From Madurella fahalii (taxonomy: Eukaryota; Ascomycota; Sordariomycetes; Sordariales), in the NCBI GenBank assembly GCA_029876055.1, contig CM056874.1, positions 9,176,001 to 9,240,000 of the forward strand: a DNA stretch of 64,000 bases. Direction: 5' to 3'. The notes under the pieces are model-generated. The model was not told the DNA's origin. It did not search any database and was given only the letters and a program-made list of their open reading frames with translations. This document shows, piece after piece, positions 46,370 to 57,679 of this stretch (position 1 is the first letter of the stretch; every line of letters begins with the position of its first letter). The translations under genes and the position numbers were made by a program.

Positions 46370-48008
46370 ATGAGCTCATTTGGCGCCAAGCGGAAAGCCC
46401 GCATCATCCAGACACTCGATGATGAGGGCGATGATTTGAACTCGTCGTTGAACAGCGGGGGCGAAGACCCAAACGACTGTAAGTCGCCCCCTAGCGCTGG
46501 CCGAGCATCTCTCTGTAGCTCTCTGTTGCTGATCATGGACATATCAAAGAGCAAGCAAGGCTGATGCGCTGCTGGCAGACTCAGCGCCCCAAGGGCGCAT
46601 AAAATTTGGGCGCAACAAGCCAGCGAAATCCTCCTCTCTTCGCAAGAGCATCATTATCAACCATGAAGACGACAGTCAAACGGGATCAGGGGGCGCCCCG
46701 ACCGCTATATCACACGATGACGATGACGATGACGATGATGGCCCTACCGCGCCCGTGGTGATACGTCCGACGCTAGGTCGCGCCGGCTCATCTAAGCAGA
46801 AAAAGCGCGCTGCCTCTTCGCGACTGTCATTTGGCCCTAGCGAGGGGGCGGCGGTCGATGATGATCCCGCAGCAGCCAGCAGCAAACCAGTCACACCGAA
46901 GCGGTCTCTAGGCCAACGCATGCTCCAGGGCAATGCGCTTCGCAAGTCTGCGTCCCTGCAGAACTTGACTAGCAACCTTCCCATGCGATTCGGTGGCGAC
47001 GAGGAGCGACCACGATACAGCAAAGAGTACCTCGAGGAGCTGCAGAGCTCGACGCCCAACACACCCCAGAATCTATCTTCCCTTCAGATCCATGACGGGG
47101 ATGAGATGGAACTTGACCCATCCGAGCTCGAAGGCGCCTTAGTGGTGCAATCGACGGATGTCGCAACCCGGGGGACCAAACCTCCGACCACGACACAGAT
47201 CCTCACCGAGGCTGAGATCCGCGAGCGCAAGGAACGGCGGGCACGGTTGGCCAAGGAAGCAGAGTACATCTCGCTGGAGGGGGGGTCCGAAGATGAGGAC
47301 GGGCAAGGCGGCGCTCGGCTGGCAGTGCAATTCCCCCGGACGTCGAAGAAGAAGGAATCCCGGCTGATTGCTGAGGATGAGGACCTTGGAGAAGGCTATG
47401 ACGAATTCGTTTCGGACGGCGGGCTCGCCCTAGGCAGGAAGGCGGAGCGCGAAGCGGCGCGGCGCCATCGGCAGGAGATGGCGGACCTGATCAAGGCGGC
47501 CGAGGACGGATCCGAGGCCGAGTGCGATGACAGCGAGGCCGAGCGGCGAGCCGCGTATGAGGCTGCGCAACGGCGGGCGGGCATGGACGGCTTGCAGCGG
47601 TATGACCAAGACTTGGGTATGGACGCGGCTGTTGGCCCTGACGCCATCCCGCGCATGAAGCCGCTGCCGAAACTGAACGAGGTGCTGCAGCGGATGCGCG
47701 AGATTGTGCAGGGCCTGGAGGACGAGGTCACAAGGAAGCGGGCTAGGATAGACGGCCTCAAGAAGGAGAAGGAAGAGATCCTCGCAAGAGAAAAAGAGGT
47801 GCAGGAAATCCTGAACGAGGCTGGCGCCAAGTATCAGGCTGTAGTAAACGGTGCCGGCGGTGCTGTGAGGGATGTGTCCAAGTTGGCAAGTCAGTCGCCT
47901 CTGAGGCCGTTCCCTCCAGGGATCGCCAATGATCTGCCGCTGGAAAGGGGCCTAGAGAGCTTCGGCACGACGCCGACGAAGCGGGACGATGTTGAGGAGA
48001 TGGCGTGA
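46370..48008 (+). CDS. ntr2: Spliceosome disassembly factor NTR2-like
   Basis: Exons 46370-46478 and 46579-48008 (100-nt intron, GTAAGT...GGCAG) give 512 aa. With Ntr1 and the helicase Prp43, Ntr2 helps take apart post-splicing and stalled spliceosomes. The N-terminus is basic (FGAKRKARII), then acidic with eight successive Asp residues. The family block is PRYSKEYLEELQSSTPNTPQ. After it come ILTEAEIRERKERRARLAKE, EGYDEFVSDGGLALG, and a charged coiled-coil near the end (VLQRMREIVQGLEDEVTRKR, LKKEKEEILAREKEVQEIL). The protein is longer than yeast Ntr2, as usual in filamentous fungi. It shares a short promoter with SmG. Confidence 0.9.
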
Positions 48009-48341
48009 CCGGTTCCTGGCCGGCCAGTATTTGGCATGTAGAATATTAAACGGATGTCTGACTGCAGTCAAGAGCAATGGCAGCACCTGGTAATCGATGG
48101 ACGACCAAAAAGAATGCATTCTATGGCGTCTATCGGTCAAGTGAAAGAGACAATTTAACACTTCCTACCATGCCGACGCCCTATATCTAAAGAGCACCAA
48201 GAACCGATATGATACACTGTGCGAGTCTACGCCTGAGAGTCCGCAACCCAATGACACAACGAAAAACACCCGTAAGCCCAAATATCCTTCCTGAACCGGA
48301 CATACGTACATAAGCCGATACGGCAACCACGTCGCATTCGG
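48009..48341. other. Convergent 3' regions of NTR2 and Vps3844 genes
   Basis: 333 bp between converging stop codons. No gene is seen. Confidence 0.5.
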
Positions 48342-49648
48342 CTACTTGGACCTGCTGACGCCGGCCCCAATGACACCAGGCAGCTTCTCCTCGCCCACAC
48401 TGAACAACAATCCGATGGCGAAAGTAATTGCCCCGACAATCGTCACGGTAAACCCCGTGATCAACCAAAACGGTACGCTGATGTCCTCTTTCTGGCATAT
48501 GTTGCCTCCCCAGTGGATCGTCTTGCGGCCTTTGGCGGGCTTGCCGTCGGCCGGCTGCACCGCTGACGCCTTGCAGACGCAGCTGAAGCAGCTGGTGCTC
48601 GCGTCCTTGCCATACTTGTTGGCGCACTCGCCGTGGCCCGAGCAGTTGGCCGTCCGGGACATGCAGTTGTCGAACGAGTTGAAGCATTGGGGGATCGCCT
48701 TGGCGCGGCGGTTGGGCTTGTCGGCTGCGGCAGAGCCGGTGACGGCACTCGCAGGGGTCATAGTACTCGTGGCTTTATCGGAGATGACCGTCTCGGCGTC
48801 GCGGCGGCGGCGGAGGTCGGACGCGCTCCCTGCTGTTGCTTTGCTCCAGTAGTTGAGCTTAGACGAGCGGCTCGACTCGGGAAGTAGGACGAGGAGGACT
48901 TCAAGGTCGCCGTCGGCAACAAATTTCTTTAACCGGGAGATATTGTCAAAGAAGATATCTAGCGTTTCGGGGGACTATGTTTATTTTCCTCAAGTTAGTC
49001 TGCTGGGGACACAGGGCATGAAGAGGGGGGGCGGTTTGTCGTACGGTTCGCAGGTCGTACTTGACGACAGAGGAGTGGCCAGTCCAGCATTGCGTCTCAA
49101 AAGGATTGATGGCCATCGAAAGATCGCACGGCTGTTGAGATGCGACACCCAGATTCCGCAATAGCGCCATCAGATGGTTGTTGGCTGTCGCTGAAGGGGG
49201 ATCGGATATAGTGAACGCATTGTGTTGCCCGAAGGTTTGTTTTACTCGGCTCGACTGCTCGGCTGTGGTCCCCTCGATGATAACCACGAGCTGCGACGCA
49301 TCGATTTTCTCGGTAAGCGCGAATAGCGGCGCCGGACTCCTGCCGAATCTCGCGATGTGACCAACGGCAGTCTCGGTGTCAATAGTATTGGGTATGTCGC
49401 GCAGGTCGCTCCCGTACTGCTGTCTAGATGTCTGTGCAGGCCATTAGCAACTCAAAGCGCTGTGATGGAACAGGTCCGGCACATACCCGCTGAAGCAGGA
49501 TGTGGCGAGCAACCTCTCTGGGAAGGCTGGGTATTTCGGGCGAGCTCTGCCGTGACGCTTCGAAGATGTAGACGTCTGCGCTCTGCTGGCTCGCGCCGAC
49601 GACGAGCCCAGACAGGGCCGCTGCTGTCAGGCCGGCGATGAGCCTCAT
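48342..49648 (-). CDS. Vps3844-type ER/secretory membrane protein
   Basis: Three exons: 49487-49648, 49045-49419 and 48342-48974 (389 aa), all joins in phase 0. Donors are GTATGT and GTACGA; intron 2 carries a CTAAC branch. A signal peptide (MRLIAGLTAAALSGLVVGAS) is followed by the luminal part. The C-terminal DUF3844/Vps3844 domain holds an EGF-like cysteine pattern (CFNSFDNCMSRTANCSGHGE, then CFSCVCKA) and ICQKEDISVPF. A single membrane helix (FWLITGFTVTIVGAITFAIG, about 348-370) and a short cytosolic tail end the protein. The family was named for a vacuolar sorting defect in yeast and is otherwise poorly known. It is divergent from the 50145 gene. Confidence 0.9.
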
Positions 49649-50144
49649 TGTGAAAGCAGCCGAAACCTAGGTGCCGGCTGGGAGTGGCAAGAGGTGGCAA
49701 GAGGCAGCAATAGAAAAGGCACGGCGGTACAGTGATGATAGCAGGTCCAAATGGAGTTGTAGTTCCCAGCTGTTGGGTGTTGCTTCTGAGACCTTGCAAC
49801 GCACAAGGCGGCGCTGCGGTCATTGGCCTGTGCGTAGCGGACCCGCAGCCCCCCGCCGCCAAAACCCGGTCCTTGGCCAAATCGGCAACAAGGGTCGATG
49901 CTCGCTTTAGCGCCTCATCTCTACGAAATGGCGATTTTCTTTCGGCCGGTGGTCCATCGCTAACCGTCTTCGCTATTTGTTTCTGGGAGGCATTCCGCGG
50001 TGCGTTGCCTACGGCCACTATAGATGCTTAGATAATACCCAACCGCTACCCGAGCGCTCTTTCGACCAACGCCGGCCACTTCGATCCTCCTCCGTCCTGC
50101 CCAGCCTCTGGCCCCCCCGGCACGGCGCGCCGCCCTTTGCCGCC
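49649..50144. promoter_or_regulatory. Divergent promoter region
   Basis: 496 bp between the Vps3844 start (minus) and the mitochondrial-like gene (plus). No gene is supported. Confidence 0.5.
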
Positions 50145-51532
50145 ATGTCGCGCCTCTTCCGACCATTCCAGTCGATCCTCAGAAGCCCGAGGTTCGCCTC
50201 ACGCATAAGTAGTGGGCAGGTTGTTCGGATTGAACGGGTGAAGATCAAGAAAGCCAAGCCTCGCACGCGCTTCTTGTACGAGATCTCACATCCCCCTCCG
50301 CCCCGCCCTCGCTAAGTCAGTGCTAATAGACGTCCGACGCAGAGGTTATATGATCAAGGGTGCTTTGATCTACCACTTCTTCCTGTTCTCCTTGCTCCCT
50401 TCGGACGACGTTGAGCTAGAAGCAAGAGAAGGGGAAGAGGAGCCCTTGTTCATTCCCTTTCCGTTCACAACGAGGCGCCTCAAACAACAGCCGTATTCGC
50501 GAGGCGATCCGGAAGTAGCCGAGTTTTTTCGGATCGTGCAGGACTCCGAGTTGATGAGGGATATCGAATGTAAGCTGTGCGCGCTCGGTGCTGTCTCTCT
50601 TTCGTCGCTGACAGTGCGGTTAGATGGCGTTGCCCAACTTGTGTTCAAGGACGCCTCAAGACAGCCGGCCTTCACCACGAAGCTAGGGAAAGCGATAAAG
50701 ATCAGCAGATGCAGGCTGGCAATCCACTTCCCGCCTGCGGCACCGCCCACGTACGAGCAGTCCGGGTACGTTCGTTGCGGCACATCAATGTGTGGAGGAC
50801 GGCCCTGCTGACACAATCATAAGCCTCTTGATCACGGACGACACGGTGGAGTGGGCCTCTATGCCTATCGAGTCATCGACCGCAAAACGTCTAGAGCGGG
50901 TGCTGTGGCCGCGCCCTCTCGCGCTCTCGTCGTGGGCCTTCATCACGACTCTGGCCAAGCAAAAGGCGTCTGAATTCACCACATTCCTTGGTTTTGGCTC
51001 CGCCGAGCCCCGGGATACTCAAATACGGTCGAACCCTGGGTCTGCTGCGCCTTTGCCAACATCCCACGGCCCCAACGTTCAGAAAGCGCTTGAGAGGATC
51101 GGCCAGCAAGCCACCAGGCGGCCGGAAGAGGTTAATGATTCGAACCCCATGTCTTCGTCAGCAGCTGCTCATCCCACTGCTCCCTCGAATCCGCGCGACG
51201 AGAGGGTTAGTACAGCAGGCAAGTCGCCCGCTAGCGCAAGCAATGCGAAACAGCCAGACAAGACAGACTCGGTTGAGCAGAGCCTCCGGCGGTTTTTTAT
51301 GGAGCCCACGGCCCTGCAAGCGTTCAAGGATAAGTTTTGGAAAGTATGGAAACCCATGGAGGGAGATCCTCCGCGCGGCTCCCTCTTGATACTGGGCTAC
51401 ATCGAGATCGAAACTTCCAGAGCGTGGGTCCGTTTCGACGTAACCGCGTGGTACAACCCAAAAACCAAGCTGTACTACCCAATAAGAGCATATCCAGTGG
51501 GAACTCAGTGGAAGTTGTCGCCATCACCCTAG
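50145..51532 (+). CDS. Probable mitochondrial single-pass membrane protein, unknown
   Basis: Exons 50145-50275, 50343-50765 and 50824-51532, or with an extra 45-nt intron at 50570-50614 (420 or 405 aa). The start MSRLFRPFQSILRSPRFASR is basic and free of acidic residues, like a mitochondrial presequence. The first splice joins KPRTRF to LGYMIKGALIYHFFLFSLL, one membrane helix, and removes a stop. The optional intron is in frame with no stop; it has a GTAAGC donor but its CTGAC lies too close to CAG. The next splice (GTACGT...CTGAC...ATAAG) joins YEQSG to LLITDD. The C-terminus has a compact block, RGSLLILGYIEIETSRAWVR and FDVTAWYNPKTKLYY. The layout resembles mitochondrial import or inner-membrane proteins, but I do not recognise the family. 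Confidence 0.72.
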
Positions 51533-53504
51533 TTCAGTAATCCCACCTCTTTCACCTTTTCAGCATCAGGCCGGCGTTTCAAGGGAGTTCTTGGGAATCG
51601 GGATAATTCCACATTATGTGGCTTTGGGGCGTTTACGAAACTAGATACCATAGAAAGGATTGGGTCGGCTGCAACACGGTCATCGTGGGTGATCTTGGCC
51701 ACAGCGCGGAAAATATGGCTTGTATAAACATGCAATGGGACACTGGGAGCGATTGGGCCAAAGCATAGCGTTTCAGATCTCCGTGCTTTGGTTCATAAGA
51801 AACCACCTACCTATAGAATCTATAGGGGCGTGATTCATCATCGACAGAAAGTCGGAACGGAGACGAAGGGCGAACGATGCGAGAACCATACGCAAGACAA
51901 CACCGTTGGGACGATTGCACCGCCCAGCAGATTCCGGGGCACCACGTCCCTAAAGGTCGATATCCACAAATGGAATTGAGTCTGGGTATATCAATTTCTC
52001 TGAACGTGAATTGCTGGAAGGGTTAACTTACGGATGCTACTCAGCTAGCTACGACGCAATGAGCTATGGTATATTGTTGCAAGTCAAGTAGTATAGTATC
52101 ATTAGAATAACATTCTTTACCCCACCCTCACGTAACTCGAGGGTGCGTTCCGAGCGTACAGCCGCAGCAGGCATCAGGAATCTAATAAAACCATGAGTGA
52201 ACTCGACCGGGCTAAGGCGCATTTTGTTCCGCATTTGCGTGCCTGCACGAAAAATGGCGGCTGATTTTAGACACCAACACTTGGAACAGGGAGATAATGG
52301 CCCTACTCAAACAAGGTGCTGTAAGGCACCTTAGTGTAAAGACATGATGATCCGATGTTCCGTGATTCGCGCCGTTGGTTAGGGAATAGTGCCAAATCAC
52401 CAATGCCCACCCATAGGAAATCTTGATCCGAAACTGACCAAAGACTCCTACGCCTTACAAACGATGACTGCCTTGATTAGCACCCGGTGTGTAGTGATTG
52501 GCACCATGCTCTGATCTCAATTCAGTTCGCTTCATACTCCACCACCGCCTTAGTCATGACCGAGTAAAGGAAGAATATATTAAGGTGCTGCCCGTTCGAT
52601 ACGACAGACGCAGGACAACAAGTTTTGAATGAAGAAATGCCAGGGAGGCAACGATATTAGCTCCCCACCCACTTCGTTACAGTATCCATAGTTAGCAGGT
52701 TCCGAGGCCCTTTCAGAGAGCCGTTCGTCAGACTTGGGCTTCCTTTATCGTTAGCCTTTGTTATATCTCTTGGATGCAATGTCTCACTCTACTTGCGTCG
52801 AGCACCGTATTCTCTGGTTGTGTTTGATTGCTCAACTAATTATTGGGATGAATAAGACCTACCCATTGCAACCTCGAGCCACTGCTCGCGAACATTGCGC
52901 CACAAAATCCCGTCATGCCCTCCAGCCTTCTAAGCCCATGGCAGCATTCTCTTTGTTTACCCTAGTGCTTAACCCTGGGAATCAATATAGGACCTCCTGC
53001 CCAATCCAAGGACAGGGCGGAAAAGCTGCGTTTGTCCGAGGCACTGCCTACTGTTCGTGTGTCTATGCTGTTCTGGGAACACCAACTCCACACCAGGCAC
53101 AGCCGGATTATACAGCATCTACAACTACACTATACTATTAACCATATCTACAAATTCTTAGATGTTCTATCGATGAACAAGTGGGTTATGTCAGGTATCT
53201 GGTGTGTTGCTTTAGCATTCATCCAACTTATACCTGGGAGTCGGTAATGTTCAGGTTTCACTATAGACCAGCCACATGTATCGAGCCTCCCCCAAGTTTC
53301 AGTCTGAATGTTGGCATTGGCGGTTCAGCAACTATCTATTTGACGTGGGCTGAGTTTCAGTTTGCAAACGAGGGCCATGCGGGACGCAACTGCGCAGCGG
53401 AGCACATACTTCCTCTGAAGACAAGGAAAGTGAGTTATAAACGGCTTGAGGCTCTCAAGTCTTCCCTGGAAATACCTATCACCAGGGAGAGACCAGACAG
53501 GAGC
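51533..53504. other. 2-kb gene-free stretch
   Basis: No gene is supported. Stops occur in all frames except for the in-frame extension upstream of the GT2 gene from about 53181. That part may be leader or an unrecognised N-terminus. Confidence 0.45.
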
Positions 53505-55313
53505 ATGGGTCGCAAGAAAATGGCTCATTATACTCCGCTTAACGTGGGAGCCATGGTGGCCATAGGTTTTACGTTTGAAAGGCTTATTACTTGGCTAGCA
53601 GCTGACGAGCCCTACCTCTACTGGTTTCTCTGCCTCTTAACATGGCGATACTTACGCTTCGTCATCAATCTGGTTGCGTTTTGGTGTTATTCGCCTTCAC
53701 CGAAACCCAAAGGCGTTCCTACTTACCTGCCTTCTAGGGATGTCACAGTTATCCTGCCAACCGTCGACCCATTGGGGGAGAGTTTTCAGGAATGTCTCGA
53801 GACATGCGCAAAAAACGGTCCTGCCAAGATCATTGTTGTGGCAGCTGGGGAGGACCTCTATTTTAAGACGTGTAGAGTCATTCGTGGGATTGAGCAACAG
53901 TACAAGTCTATACCGTTCGTGGTCGATAGGACGCAGGTGGCCAGTAAACGCGCGCAGGTGGCACTGGCTCTGTCCAAGGTCGAGACGGCTATTACGGTGA
54001 TGATGGACGACCATGTCTTCTGGGGACTAGACTTTTTAAAGGCAATCTTGCGTGCGTTTGAGGACCCGGATGTCGGTCTGGTGGGCACCAACAAGCGTGT
54101 ACGACGGCTCGAAGGCCTGAGCCCATGGGAGAGGGTTTGGAACATGCTTGGAGCAACATACCTCTGCCGCCACAACTTTGAGATACGAGCCACCAACGCA
54201 CTCGACGGCGGCGTCTTTGTCGTGTCCGGGCGGACTTGCGCCATACGCACCGAGATCTTACAACACCCCGACTTTCTCCCAGGATACGCGCACGAGAAAT
54301 TCCTCTTCGGCCTACTCGGGCCCATTGGCCCCGACGATGACAACTACAACACGCGCTTTGTTGTTCGCCACGGCTGGAAGATCAAGATCCAGTACACCGA
54401 TGAGGCAGAAATGGAGACAGTGCTCGGCGTCGAGGGAATGGTTCACCAGAAATTCCTAGGTCAATGCAGGCGATGGGCGCGGACAACTTGGAGATCTAAC
54501 CTTTGCAGTCTAATCACCGATCGCAGCGTGTGGGCGTACCAACCGTACTGTGTCTATGCGGTGTATCTTACATCTCTGACCAACTTCGCTATCGTTGTCG
54601 ACCCTCTGCTCATCTACCTCTTCACAAACTCCCGAGCCTACGTCTCATTCTGGTCGCTGGGCTGGCTCGCCAGCTGGATTCTCTTTACCAAGATCACCAA
54701 GGTCTTTGCTTACTTTTGGCGGCACCCACAAGACTTGTGGCTTTTCCCGGCTTACTTGTTGTTTGCTTACTTCCACAGCTTCATCAAATTCTGGGCCTTG
54801 CTCACGTTCTGGAACTGTGAATGGAGCGGGCGCGAATTGGACACGATCAAGATCAACACTCCCTCTTCCCCATTCCCAACACGAACCCCTGACCATCAGA
54901 TCCAGGTTAATAACCGGCATTCTCGTCATCAGTACGCCACGGTGATTAGCGCTATTCAATTGCAAGTCAACATCCTCAGATCACAACATGCGCAGTATAG
55001 ACCAACTTATCACCTACCACTACTCGCCGAGGTCCGGAGCCTTCGAGAATCTCTTGACTACTTGCAGCGAGAGCAGAGTCAAATGCGGGAGAACCAGAAG
55101 GCCGTCATGGCCGAGCTGCAACATGCGACCATGCAAATTGCGGAGGTAAACACAGGACAGACGGCAAATGCCGTTGCCGAATCTGAGATTGCAGCTGCAG
55201 TTCTGGGGCTGAGAGCTACAGTCAAGGGACTGGACGAGAGGTGGCGGAGGGGGTCGAGAAGTATTGCTGGCTGCACTCGAGATGGTGAGCATGGCACGGC
55301 GAAGGCTGGGTGA
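53505..55313 (+). CDS. GT2 family polysaccharide synthase (Cps1/hyaluronan-synthase-like)
   Basis: Single exon, 602 aa from ATG 53505. The reading frame is open upstream to 53181, but MGRKKMAHYTPLNVGAMVAI looks like the natural start, just before the first membrane helix. These processive family-2 enzymes polymerise sugars from UDP-sugars at the plasma membrane. Two N-terminal helices precede the catalytic domain: VTVILPTVDPLGESFQECL, the DxD-like MMDDHVFW, DGGVFVVSGRT, and the acceptor-site QCRRW. Four or more C-terminal helices form the secretion channel (YAVYLTSLTNFAIVVDPLLI, WSLGWLASWILFT). A cytosolic coiled-coil tail follows (LRESLDYLQREQSQMRENQK). Relatives in plant pathogens are required for hyphal growth on solid surfaces and virulence; the polymer made is not certain. 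Confidence 0.93.
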   Translation: MGRKKMAHYTPLNVGAMVAIGFTFERLITWLAADEPYLYWFLCLLTWRYLRFVINLVAFWCYSPSPKPKGVPTYLPSRDVTVILPTVDPLGESFQECLETCAKNGPAKIIVVAAGEDLYFKTCRVIRGIEQQYKSIPFVVDRTQVASKRAQVALALSKVETAITVMMDDHVFWGLDFLKAILRAFEDPDVGLVGTNKRVRRLEGLSPWERVWNMLGATYLCRHNFEIRATNALDGGVFVVSGRTCAIRTEILQHPDFLPGYAHEKFLFGLLGPIGPDDDNYNTRFVVRHGWKIKIQYTDEAEMETVLGVEGMVHQKFLGQCRRWARTTWRSNLCSLITDRSVWAYQPYCVYAVYLTSLTNFAIVVDPLLIYLFTNSRAYVSFWSLGWLASWILFTKITKVFAYFWRHPQDLWLFPAYLLFAYFHSFIKFWALLTFWNCEWSGRELDTIKINTPSSPFPTRTPDHQIQVNNRHSRHQYATVISAIQLQVNILRSQHAQYRPTYHLPLLAEVRSLRESLDYLQREQSQMRENQKAVMAELQHATMQIAEVNTGQTANAVAESEIAAAVLGLRATVKGLDERWRRGSRSIAGCTRDGEHGTAKAG

Positions 55314-55740
55314 TGTGGACTTGGGATTCCTGGGTGACGTTTGCATCACTGCCTAAGTCTCATATACTACACGGGGCTGTTTCGCAGCGGGCCCTTATGG
55401 CATCGTACCGATATGCATTATGGCGTTGGCGAGGACATCTCCGGGGGGGCGGAGCTTTTGACTTGCTAAAAGCGTTGCTTACACGGTTGGCCTTGATAAT
55501 TGCCACTCGCTGGTTGAATTTATAACAAAATTTTCATGAAAGAGAAAAGAAAAAGAGAGAGAAAAAGAAAGAAGAAGAAGAAGCCAAATCTGGATCGTAA
55601 TGTGAGTAACTTTCAATGCGAGCGGGAGTGGGATCATAACCATTTAGGACCGGAGTTAGGTGGATTTGACTTGTACACAAAGTTGACTCCAATGTTGACA
55701 TTGTTACTACCTTTACAATACAAACGAGGAGGTTTTGACC
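55314..55740. other. Convergent 3' regions with polypurine tract
   Basis: 427 bp between the GT2 stop and the stop of the minus-strand hydrolase gene. It contains a nearly pure A/G tract from 55536 to 55583. No gene seen. Confidence 0.5.
55536..55583 (+). repeat. Polypurine (GA-rich) tract
   Basis: About 48 bp of almost only A and G, made of AGAAAA and AAG units. Simple low-complexity sequence between converging genes. Confidence 0.8.
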
Positions 55741-57679
55741 CTACGTCCTCTCCATCACGACCCTAAGCGCTAAACTCTCGATACTCAGCACTTCCCCACC
55801 TCTGCCAATCTCAAACACAAACTGATCCAGCGGGTGCGTCCCGTAGCTGACTCCGGTCAGCGACACCCAGCTCCCACAATCCGTCGAGAACATAGAATCC
55901 GGCCTGCTTGGCAGACTAACATCCTCAAACACCGCTTTGAACGCAACCCTCCGGCTCCCGTCCTCCCGCACCGTCTCCAGCCCGGTCGGGTACAGCCTTA
56001 TGCTGGGCATCACGGGCGAGTACCCGGCCGCGAGAACCACGGCAATCGTCTGCATGTCCGTCCCGTTACTGACCCAATTCTCGATGCCCAGTCCGGGTCG
56101 GTCCGCTTGCGTGGTCAAGCGCAGAGACGAGTTCTGCGCCGACGAGGCGTACTCGCCCGCGTACTTTGCCGCGGCCTGCTCCCGCGCCGCCGCCTCCAGG
56201 GCGGGGACGATCTGCTCGCCGACAAGGTCGGCCAGGTTGAAGTTGGTGTTGCCCGGGATGTTGGGACCTGCGATGAGGATCGAGAAGCCCGCGTCGTAGT
56301 CGGGCAGCAGGATCAGCAACGAGGCGTAGTACCCAATCCGGCCGGCCTTGTTGTACGCGTCCACCGTCCTCTTGCCGTTGGCGTAGGGCACGACGATGCG
56401 ACGCACGCCCCAGGGGTATCCCACGCCGGCTATCAGTTCCGAGGACATGGATGCCGGCTTGAGCCATCGCCGAGTTAGACTCGGAGGGAGGATATCGGAG
56501 CGAAGGATGGACCGGCCAAGAGCGGAGATGTCCGCGACCGAGGAGAACATGTTTCCGGCGCTGGGGGCGACGGGTGTAAGTCTGAATGTCCGCTCGGGAG
56601 GAATTTTAAGGGGGTGCTGACGGATTCTCATCACCTAGCTGATAATCCCATCCTGCGTCAGACCGGTTTCCGGGGATGATCCCCACCTCGGCCGGCGCGT
56701 TCCTGTAGTATGTGTGGTTTAGGCCCAGGGGCTGCAGGACGCTCTCCTCCATCATAGACTGGAAGCTTTTGCCCTTGATGCTTTCGAGGGCGTAGGCGAG
56801 GATTTGGAAGCCCGTGTTGGTGTATGCTGGTGTGGTGAAAGGAGCGTAGGAGGGGTAAGCTTGCAGAAGCCCGTTGAAGAATTCTGACCCCCCATGAGTC
56901 TAGTTAGAGTTTGTTCGTTATAAAAGTCCACTTGACCATACCAGTTCTATTGCAGAGTGGCCAGGCCCCGCACGGCGGCAGCGTCGGATCGGATCTGTTC
57001 AGGGGCGGGAATCCCAAGGCTACCGCTACGCTCTGGTTGAACTGTTGTGTCATTTCGCCCATCAACGCATCTAGGAAGCATGTCAACAACGGACGGTGCA
57101 GTTGCATGCACAGTTCCCTGGAAACTTACAATCCCGTATCGCCCCTGACAACTGTCCCGCTAGCGACCCGATTGTCACTTCATCCCAAGGCACGTTCGCG
57201 ACAGGGTCGCTCTTCGCTCTATCTGCGGCCGCCGCGAGCTCCGGCACATATTTCGTAATGGGTTCATTCCATTTCGAGTCCCCGTCTTGCGCCAACCAGG
57301 TGTAGACTGTGAATATCTTGGTTAGGCTGCCGAGGCGGTAGACTGTGTCGGCGTCCGTCTTGCTGACACCTGAGGTGTTACTGGCTGCGAGCGATGGTGC
57401 TGTATAGTGCCAATCAAACACGACTGGGTAATCTTTGCTTGTGCTGAAGACCTCGATGCTGTAGCTCGTCGTGTCCGCGCGCACGGCGGGCGACGTGTCT
57501 TGGTCGCGGGCTGTTAAGGTTTCAGTCAGGTTTGCGATGGCGTCACGTATCGCTGCGCTGGAGGCGAAGTTTCGCGGCGTTTCGAACGTTGGGCCTAGTG
57601 GAGGACAGTTGGGTGCTGCAAGACCTGTTGTGGCCAGGGCCAAGGCTAGCATTACCGATCCCCGTATTGTTCCCTTCAT
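55741..57679 (-). CDS. Secreted beta-lactamase-fold serine hydrolase
   Basis: Four exons: 57130-57679, 56942-57070, 56622-56883 and 55741-56560 (586 aa). Introns are 59, 58 and 61 nt. A signal peptide (SVMLALALATTGLAAP) starts the protein. The serine/lysine motif is RLGSLTKIFT (Ser118, Lys121) and the tyrosine motif is YTN (247-249), the pair used by class C beta-lactamases, DD-peptidases and related esterases. The third intron uses a GTCAGC donor. I chose the acceptor at 56561 because it joins GDEN to PAGNMFSSVADISALG, the usual family string; an upstream acceptor would leave a 40-nt intron. In fungi such proteins include lactonohydrolases and modifiers of secondary metabolites. The substrate here is unknown. 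Several N-glycosylation sites fit secretion. Confidence 0.92.

Noticed and set aside
56582..56621. 40-nt version of intron 3 in the hydrolase gene
   Set aside because: The acceptor 21 nt further on gives a normal 61-nt intron and the expected family sequence PAGNMFSS.
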